Positions 57,346-64,000 of a DNA stretch of 64,000 bases are shown here, piece by piece. The translations under genes and the position numbers were made by a program. Where the stretch lies: assembly GCA_037039685.1 (NCBI GenBank), contig JAWNGF010000003.1, positions 5,120,571 through 5,184,570 on the forward strand, in the 5' to 3' direction. Within the stretch, counting starts at the first letter, position 1, and the number at the start of each line of letters is the position of its first letter. This DNA is from Ceratobasidium sp. AG-K. Its lineage: Eukaryota; Basidiomycota; Agaricomycetes; Cantharellales; Ceratobasidiaceae. Under the pieces are notes generated by a model. It saw only the letters and a program-made list of their open reading frames with translations, made no database searches and was not told the DNA's origin.

Positions 57346-57624
57346 ATTTATTCCGGGTGTATGTTTCTTTGATTGGATATTATACCCAGGCACATGCGAA
57401 GCGCGCACACGTTTCTTGCTGTAATATTCCCAATTGTACTTGTAGCCTATTCTGCCATCAATTCAACGATCAACATGTATGCTTTGTGTGGTTCAATCGC
57501 AGCAAAATCCCATTCACGTCTCGCCGCCAATAAGCATAGACATTCGGTTCAATGATTTAAAAATAGTATTAAATGGGTGATAGATAAAAAGTAGCGCCAG
57601 CGTACGCGTGGCGACCGGGCTGTT
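57346..57624. other. Short intergenic between convergent genes
   Basis: About 280 bp between caspase-like copy C (plus) and the MBD4-like gene (minus). Nothing recognised. Confidence 0.35.
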
Positions 57625-59182
57625 TTATCCTCGGATAAGTCTGTTCAGAAAGCTCCAGTCCGCTGGCTCGAAGGTCTGTCTCTCCGCGTCGTACGCTACA
57701 CCCTCAATGGCCCAACGCCATACCTACGTGTATTCAGAGTCGACTCAATGCAGGAATTATGCATGGACTTACGAGGTAACGCCGTAGTTCCTTGTCCACT
57801 GGTCTCACTTGTCTCCACTCCGCATCCTCGTCCCCAAGTACCCTCAACGCCTCAGGATCGTACCATTGGGGGGTCTCGTCGAAATCGTCGGCCTGTGGGC
57901 GCCGAACCGATCTGGAGAGTGCCGCCATCCGTTCAAGTTGATCCCCAACTCGGCGGGGAGCTCCGCCACCTTGTATATTTGAGGAGAAAATCCTAAAAGA
58001 GTCAATCGCATAGGGGCCCGTGAACGGTATATGCGCGATGGGCGAGGACTTTTGAGCCTTGTTGTATTCTTTCGGCGACTGGATGGACCCCGCGGCGTGT
58101 GCCAGAGTTGGAGCGGGAGGAGAAATTAGACTTGATGCATGAGGCCGGGCCGGAATATTGTCGGTTTGTTCCGGGAAGGCTGATACATTCGCTGCACTCG
58201 ACGCTTGACGTGAGCTTCGTTGAGTCAGACGCTGATCGAACTCCTGATCGGAAGCAGGAGACAAGACACGTGTAGATTTGCCCTCGTCGGCGGACGGAAG
58301 AACAGGTGGATGCATAACATATGCATTGGAGAGTCGAATGAGCCGCGAGGTCCTCACAGACTGGGTTCCAAGCGGTCGGAGCAGCCCAGTAAGGCTTGGT
58401 GCTGCGGCTGCGGTCGTTTTTCAAAGTCAAAAAATGTTGATCCCATCCAGACAAAGGTGAACCTTGTGCGAGTGAGAGAGGCGTGGGCCATTCTTCAATG
58501 AGTTTCCAAAACACTGGGATAGCAACTTTGCCGCTAGTCTTGTTTAGCAGCGTAGTTGCCACAATAATTTTCCAAGGGTCGTCCCGGACGGTCTCTGCGA
58601 GCATGCAAAAATGAGTCACTGTTAGGCCAATTATAAACATACGGAAACCACACCACCTTGGACAAGACATGATTTGACCCTTTGCAATGATTGGGACAAC
58701 TCCTTGGGTGTGGCGGGCGGAGGCGGTGACTCTTCTGGAGTATCACCCCTCAAAGCCAATCGCTTCCGCTTCCTTGGAAGGGGGTTCACTTCCTGTTCCC
58801 TCGGTTGCACTTGCGTATCGTAGTGCGGAGCAACGTACCATAAAGGTGGAGACTTGATATTCGGAAAATACGGTGCTTTGAAACCAAGGCTATCCTTCAA
58901 TTCAAAAAACATAACGACGCTCGTTATGATACATACAAGTAGTTAAACGCTTCTCATCTTGAGGGGCCGCCACACGAGCCGGGGTAGATCCAGACGTTGA
59001 TTGGTCTTCTCCGCTTCGTCGTCGCTTTCGATCCGTACCCGATTTGTGTTTCCCAGCTTGATCAAAATAGGGTGCTAATCCAGACATGAGAAAACATCTT
59101 CATTCCTCGAACGCGGAGCATACTTACAAGTCGTTGGTTGATTCAATACGCTTACCTTGCGCCTCTTGGGAGTGGCACTCAT
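57625..59182 (-). CDS. MBD4-like T:G mismatch DNA glycosylase (HhH-GPD type)
   Basis: Start at 59182: MSATPKRRKVSVLNQPTTS. The basic cluster PKRRKV looks like a nuclear localisation signal. Disordered basic exons follow (SPYFDQAGKHKS, then GFKAPYFPNIKSPPLW). The glycosylase core matches MBD4: DPWKIIVATTLLNKTSGKVA with IPVFWKLIEEWP; LTGLLRPLGTQSVRTSRLI; a long insertion of about 100 residues; then HIPFTGPYAIDSFRIF, in which D is the catalytic aspartate of MBD4 (human GKYGNDSYRIFC). The end is VRPVDKELRRYLVWRWAIEGVAYD, with stop at 57625. MBD4 removes T or U paired with G, mainly at CpG sites after 5-methylcytosine deamination. No methyl-CpG-binding domain is visible, as usual in fungal forms. 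Nuclear. Confidence 0.85.
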
Positions 59183-59356
59183 AGCAGCTAGTTCGGATCT
59201 AGTTTTGGGATATAGACTAGTTTGAAGTTAAATTGTAACTCCTTGTTGACAAAACGAGTGGAACGTTGAATCAGGCGCGCTATAGTAGTGGCTACGGTGC
59301 AGAAAGGTTGCCCCATGACGTTGCGCAGATTCGACAGCATCGGAGTCACGTGGTAA
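59183..59356. other. Spacer upstream of MBD4-like gene and tRNA
   Basis: About 175 bp, promoter of the MBD4-like gene. The tRNA follows on the plus strand. Confidence 0.35.
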
Positions 59357-59449
59357 GCCCGGATGGTCTAGTGGTATGATTCGCCCTTAGGGAAGCTGCA
59401 AGCAGCAACCTCATGGGCGAGGTCCCCAGTTCAATCCTGGGTTCGGGCC
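59357..59449 (+). tRNA. tRNA-Pro (AGG anticodon) with 21-nt intron
   Basis: Acceptor GCCCGGA pairs with TTCGGGC (one G:U) and the discriminator base is C. D-arm TGGTCTAGTGGTATGA, anticodon stem CGCCC/GGGCG, loop TTAGGGT with anticodon AGG at 59389-59391, T-arm CCCAG TTCAATC CTGGG. A 21-nt intron (59393-59413) follows base 37, the standard place for nuclear tRNA introns. The mature length is 72 nt before CCA addition. Decodes proline CCU (CCC by wobble of inosine). Confidence 0.92.
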
Positions 59450-59650
59450 AACATTTTGCTTCATTCTCCTAGCCGAATTCCTCTCATTCTTCTGGTCAGC
59501 ATAACCAATCGCGTTTTACGTTCGAGTTTGAATAATTCGGTTGATCTCCATACATTTTTATGTACGCGATATATGCGTTATGTGAAACCAAGAGAACATT
59601 GATCATATTGGATCGGCGATACGAATCACCAAATTAACAGCCCCCAGGGT

Positions 59651-61399
59651 TCAAGGACGAACGGTACTGATCCAAGGAAGGGTAGTGTCCCAAAATATGG
59701 TCGTTTGTCCATTCGAGATAGTTTGATTTGACGAAAGACCACAACTATCACGTACGTCAACAACTCGGTCGAGAGTTTAGTAACTGGAATAACTCACCGA
59801 GTCATAAAGTCCCCAGCCTTGTCAACTTTTGCCTTGACAACTTGCCCAAACTGCACAAGTGGGCATGTTTTCCCAGGCCCACCCTGGCATTCCTTCATCG
59901 GATATACAGCGTCGTTGACTCGAATACGAACGTATGTGCCCGCCTTGGATTTATTTGTGCAAGTCATGCGTTCGAATGCGATGCGCCCTGCCATGGGATT
60001 GATGCGGGATGAAACAAAGAGTCTATCGTTTTGAATTTTGTTAGGTGGAAGTGGGCCGGTGGTGTTGAACACGCCAATGGCGGTTGCAAGTTCGTTGAGC
60101 TGGTTGCTAAGAGCCAATGTTAGTATGACCGCTGGTTCAGAAAGGGCGCTGCGTACTCGTGCGTATATGACACGACGATTGGAGGGGGTGTAAACCCAGT
60201 TGAGTAAGTGTACCCCGGACCGTTCAAAAAGAGGGTTGAAGTTGCGTTCAAGTATGGTAACATTAGTGTGCTAGGCAAGTCAGTCCCTGGGCCTAAGGTA
60301 AAAGCCATTCTACAATTAGGATTTGAGCATTACCCGTATCCACACCACGTACCCGTTCCATAGTAGTACCTCAGGTCCTGACGATACTCATATTGCTTGA
60401 ACTCAGACTCGGTGAATACATCGCAAAATGGACTAAGTTTCCCCAATATCTGCGTCTCAAACCCACAGAGGTATCTATGCAGCAATACGGGTTATCAGCA
60501 CAGTATTCACGGGTCGGCAGACTGGTACCCACGGCACGATGGAAATATCGGAAGTAGTAATATTTACACCCTTGATATACTTTTGCAACCGCTTAAGGAT
60601 CGGCGGAAGGTAAATACTGTCCCAAACAGCAGTCTGGCCAATATTTCCATTAGCAACTATCCAAAGGATATCGGCAGTACTCGCCTGATTGGCACCAGAT
60701 GTATCCACGTATTTCGGGCACAAGTCGCTCGTGGCCAAGGAATTGCCCCCGGCTTGAGCCCCCTTTGGGTTCACAACATACACCGTGCCCAATGTGGTCG
60801 CGTTTGGTCCACCAAACCCTCTAGCAAACAAGCGTGCCGAGTCGGTCGTCCGCTGAGCGCTATTAGCCCAGACAACAAAAGGCGCGTTGTCCGCATATAG
60901 GTGCGGGTAGCGTAGGCGAGTCTGTGCTCCCAATGAGTAGGTCTCAAGGTACCCAGTGACGCTGAGTTGTGCAATTTGGTCCGATGGGTGAGTGAGGACG
61001 GGATGCCAGTCGTTCAAAAATTCTAGGGGGCCTGAGAAAGTTCCATTTTTTACCTGCATATGAGAGTTAGAGATTACGATAGGCTCATAAGATAGAGTAG
61101 AATAATCACCTTGGCCTCGAGCGCAAGCCATTCGTTGTAGGCGCCTGGATCGGGAAACCGCGACCCGTGACGGGACGCGATGGCGACCTGGTCTACCGCA
61201 CATCCGGCCGGAACCTCCTGCGATACCCCAGAAACATCGGGACCTACAAGACTCAGGCGAGTGAATGGTCAGGGCATTAAAATTACTCACCAGGATACCA
61301 TTGCCCATTCGCCCCCAGCCATTGAAGAGGGTTAAAAGCAGCTGCCTCCACAAAGGGGATGGCGAGTGACAATCCTAAGACTAGGCCGAGTTGTACCAT
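59651..61399 (-). CDS. Secreted histidine acid phosphatase (phytase-like)
   Basis: Starts MVQLGLVLGLSLAIPFVEAA at 61399, a clear signal peptide. Motifs: RHGSRFP (RHGxRxP catalytic His) in VDQVAIASRHGSRFPDPG; NSAQRTTDSA; GFETQILGKLSPFCDVF; YYYGTGTWCGYG; and GPGTDLPSTLMLPYL. The second catalytic motif HD is split by an intron (YTHD joined to NQLNELATAIGVF). Later parts are NPMAGRIAFERMTC, YVRIRVNDAVYPM and KTCPLVQF, with several cysteines that fit secreted disulfides. The C-terminus after the last intron reads CGLSSNQTISN and ends at about 59651; a second reading of that exon in another frame is possible. Family: branch 2 histidine phosphatases, extracellular phytases/acid phosphatases releasing phosphate. 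Many N-glycosylation sites (NGT, NAT, NIT). Confidence 0.88.
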
Positions 61400-61775
61400 A
61401 GCGAGGGAGAGCTGGGAGGATGGCGAGACGAGTTGGGTTGCTGCCTTTATAACGCTCTTCGGCCGGCATATTCTCCCAGCGTCTTCACGTTCCTGGGTTT
61501 CGCGCTTCTACATAGTTCCCTGATAAATATTCCCGCTCGGGGGAAGGCCCATATGAAGCCATGGTGCACGTTCGTTGTCTTCCACACATCCCGACGCCGC
61601 ACGTGCCATTGATCACGTAAACGGTCATGGTAACGCAACAATCTCATCGGGAAAAGAAGGTACGTTCGGACTCCGAGGATTCGCTCACTCAGCAATCGGT
61701 GATGCAATAGATGGCGAGATATAAGATGCGCTCACAGAGCTTGACCTCGACCTCCACCACAGCCAGATTATTGTC
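61400..61775. promoter_or_regulatory. Bidirectional promoter, phosphatase and SOD
   Basis: 376 bp between divergent start codons (61399 minus, 61776 plus). A TATAAC box at about 61447-61452 faces the phosphatase side, about 50 bp upstream of its ATG. No other site was assigned. Confidence 0.45.
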
Positions 61776-62663
61776 ATGTCGCAAGTCACAGTACGTAGAT
61801 AAACAATGAACCGCCCAGATCGCAGCTTACCATTTGTCCTAGCTCCCTGACCTCCCCTATGCGTACAATGCTCTCGAGCCCTACATTTCTGAGGAGATTA
61901 TGACGCTCCATCACAAAAAGCACCACCAGACCTACGTGAACGGCTACAACGCGGTGAGCGGGCACTCGATTCAATTTCCAGAACAAATAGATCACTAAGC
62001 ATCACGCGATTAGGCTACCGAGTCGCTCAGCAAGTTGGTCGGCGACTCTAACAGCGCTCGCCAGCAAATTGCACTGCAAGCTGCAATCAAATTCAACGGT
62101 GGTGGACATATCAACCACTCTTTGTTCTGGAAAAACCTTGCACCCGCCAGCGGTGCCGGAGGAAAGCTGAAGCCAGGCCCCCTTGCCGACGCGATCAATC
62201 GGTACGCGTCATCCCTCTCAAGATATTCAATTTACGTTATTAATTTTGCGCATATAGTGATTTCGGTTCCTTCGAAAACTTCAAGAAGGAGTTTACTACG
62301 GCCTCCCTTGGCATTCAAGGTTCTGGTTGGGGTTGGCTCGTTTTGAACACGAACAATAAGCGTCTCGACATCGTTACCACCCCTAACCAGGACCCCGTTC
62401 TTCGTAAGTCAAACTTTTCAATTCTACAAGATCCGAACTCACATGGGATACAGCACCCCACGTCCCTCTATTTGGCGTTGACATGTGGGAGCACGCGTTC
62501 TACCTCCAATACAAGAATGTCAAACCCGACGTGAGTTGATGGGTCTGACTCGAGAAATGCTATCTAACTATGAGTCATACAGTACCTCGCTGCTATCTGG
62601 AATGTCATCAACTTCGAGGAGGCAGAGAAGCGTTTGAACGAGGGTCTCTCCTCCAAGCTCTGA
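61776..62663 (+). CDS. Superoxide dismutase, Mn/Fe type
   Basis: Six exons: 61776-61790, 61843-61953, 62014-62201, 62258-62403, 62454-62530 and 62583-62663, giving 205 residues. Metal ligands are in the usual order: H in [13 protein letters not shown] in [14 protein letters not shown], and D and H in [13 protein letters not shown]. Other family marks: [10 protein letters not shown], and [18 protein letters not shown] at the end. There is no mitochondrial leader (starts [14 protein letters not shown]), so it may be a cytosolic Mn-SOD, as known in some fungi. It disproportionates superoxide to H2O2 and O2. Length is that of the family without leader (about 200). Whether Mn or Fe is bound cannot be told by eye, but fungal copies are Mn. 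Confidence 0.95.
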
Positions 62664-62935
62664 GTGAGGCAATGTAGTTAAATAACATGTACTGGAATGT
62701 CAAAACATGAATTCGGATATCATAGTATAAGGGGTAAGCGTACACAGCATAGGTTCTTAGTAATCGCACTGTCGAAATACAAGTGCGCAAACAAGAGCAT
62801 ACGCATACACGTGGGAATGCGTGTGGCTTTGGTTCATATTTGTGTAATTCTAGTTCGTAGTGGTAGTGTCGTTCGGCGAACAGCCGCAAAACCACCCGAA
62901 TTGCTCGAGCACAGTATTGTCTTCTAAACTCTATT
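62664..62935. other. Short intergenic between convergent genes
   Basis: About 270 bp, 3' flanks of SOD and of caspase-like copy D. Nothing recognised. Confidence 0.35.
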
Positions 62936-63643
62936 TCAGTCAGCGCTCGAGAGGTTCGTAGGAACCCGGATGTGACTCACTAGCTCACGGGAAGAATATA
63001 TCTGCAGGAAGCTTGATCAGTGTGTGCTTCATTATTTCGAGCTGGAATTACGAACCTGTGGCGTCTGTATGCGTAGATGGCCCTGACCCCTCGGAACCTG
63101 CGCCGTACGCCCGTGTCGGCCTTCAAGTGATTCTATATGAAGTCGGCCAACCTCCCGCCTAAGAAGAGATCGAAACACGGGTCAATGAGTCGTCCCTCTC
63201 CAACCGACGGCTGACCTACCGTGCGACTTCTAACAAATTGGGAAGCGATCGTTGATCGCCCATTGCCACACAAAAGGCCTACGGTAAGAGCGCTGTCACG
63301 ACTTGGAAACTTATACTTATGTTCTTTGAGCCTTACCTGTGTAAAGAGTCCCCCTTTCTCATTTTCCATCACCTCCTCACCACGACTTCCAGCCGCGAAA
63401 TGCAGCTAACGCATATCGTAGGCAAGAGCAGTATCAGAATTGGAACGCTTACCACTAGGTCATTCGAATCATGTTTGAAATCATCGTCTAGGTTTTTCCA
63501 TTCTTCAGATATTGACCAATATGGCCGTTGTCCGTAGTTGGACACCAATCTATATTTAAGCGCTGCAAGAACAAATGCTCCATTGCTGTCCGTTTTGGTT
63601 GGACAGCCGCGTTCTCACCACAAAAATTATAACCAAAGCAAAA
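62936..63643 (-). CDS. Caspase-like (peptidase C14) protein, copy D, 5' part unresolved
   Basis: Minus-strand exons match copies A-C in order: FCFGYNFC (63619-63643, place of the Cys motif); LHFAAGSRGEEVMENEKGGLFTQ (about 63310-63400), matching VHFAACTSFEASWEDNLGGYF of copy C; AFCVAMGDQRSLPNLLEVAR; HLRIQTPQ; and a last exon YSSRELVSHIRVPTNLSSAD with stop at 62936. The Cys motif is strongly altered (C-F-G-Y-N), so peptidase activity is unlikely, and the conserved small residue block after HFAA is also changed. The His-motif exon should lie at 63700-64000 or beyond the window but was not found. Probably a degenerate or non-catalytic copy. Confidence 0.5.
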
Positions 63644-64000
63644 CTGGTACAATTGCTTAGATTCAAGTTATCTGGAACCTTAACGCTGCTTACGTCTGTT
63701 AGAATCTAGCGAAAATATCAGCCTTAAACTGTGATAATGATAAATGGTCGGAGTTACTTACCAAGCGCTGAACCGGAGAATCCCGCTCGCGCGGCGATAG
63801 GTACCCGTATAAGTCCTAATTTTGGTGGTTTCAGTCTGTGGAATTAACTCCCTATGTCGCCCCTAACCATTGGACATACATTGCATGATACCCCGCGCGG
63901 ACTCTGGCGCTTATTGTAGTCATATGGGAGGTCTAGATGCGGCGGCGCTTATTAGGAGATAGTAGGTCGCTGGATGCTGTGAACGAGATAACTAACATTC
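63644..64000. other. Window end, nothing assigned
   Basis: Possible upstream exons of caspase-like copy D on the minus strand, but no motif could be placed. Confidence 0.3.

Noticed and set aside
60120..60308. Acid phosphatase with HE instead of the catalytic HD motif (frame reads YTHEYAA)
   Set aside because: The frame runs into an intron. Splicing GA to C after the intron gives YTHD followed by NQLNELATAIG, so the HD motif is intact.

Overview
This is nuclear DNA of a filamentous basidiomycete. The signs are very short GT-AG introns (mostly 45-60 bp) in almost every gene, Plavaka-type and chromodomain Ty3/Gypsy transposons, DUF6535 and caspase-like families that are expanded in Agaricomycetes, and fungal gene structures throughout. 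The overall style suggests Ceratobasidiaceae (Rhizoctonia-like). That placement is inference, not a database result.

Layout. 1-15.4 kb is a transposon nest. It holds the 5' part of a Plavaka transposase on the minus strand and, divergent from it, a DUF6532-like gene. That gene carries a solo LTR in one intron and a complete 7.9-kb Ty3/Gypsy chromovirus in an exon, each with its own 5-bp target duplication. A full-length Tc1/mariner DD34E element follows. 15.4-22.9 kb is gene-poor and contains one DUF6535 membrane-protein gene. 22.9-45.5 kb is a normal gene block: a CaMK-type kinase, an ABCC/MRP transporter, MutL homologue PMS1, a small Stm1-like protein, a cyclophilin-40, RNA polymerase II subunit RPB9, an unrecognised intron-rich gene, and a TB2/DP1 (Yop1/REEP) protein. 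45.9-64 kb contains four copies of a caspase-like (peptidase C14) family, interspersed with an M28 metallopeptidase of the glutamate-carboxypeptidase/transferrin-receptor type, an MBD4-like mismatch glycosylase, an intron-containing tRNA-Pro(AGG), a secreted histidine acid phosphatase and a Mn/Fe superoxide dismutase.

How it fits together. The retroelement can be read in detail. Its promoter in U3 has five TGACTCA (Gcn4/AP-1-type) sites and a TATA box. Its predicted RNA 5' end is perfectly complementary over 12 nt to the primer-binding site just after the 5' LTR, which points to Tf1-like self-priming. It has gag, pol offset by -1, and a third ORF overlapping the pol frame by about 1 kb. The LTRs differ at one base in 496, so the insertion is young. 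Three in-frame TGA codons in the element and its host gene all look like CpG-to-TpG transitions of CGA. The window also encodes a predicted CpG T:G repair glycosylase (MBD4-like) and a MutL endonuclease. Most exon maps were made by hand from splice signals and reading-frame continuity. Start exons of the DUF6535, caspase-like and unrecognised genes are uncertain.
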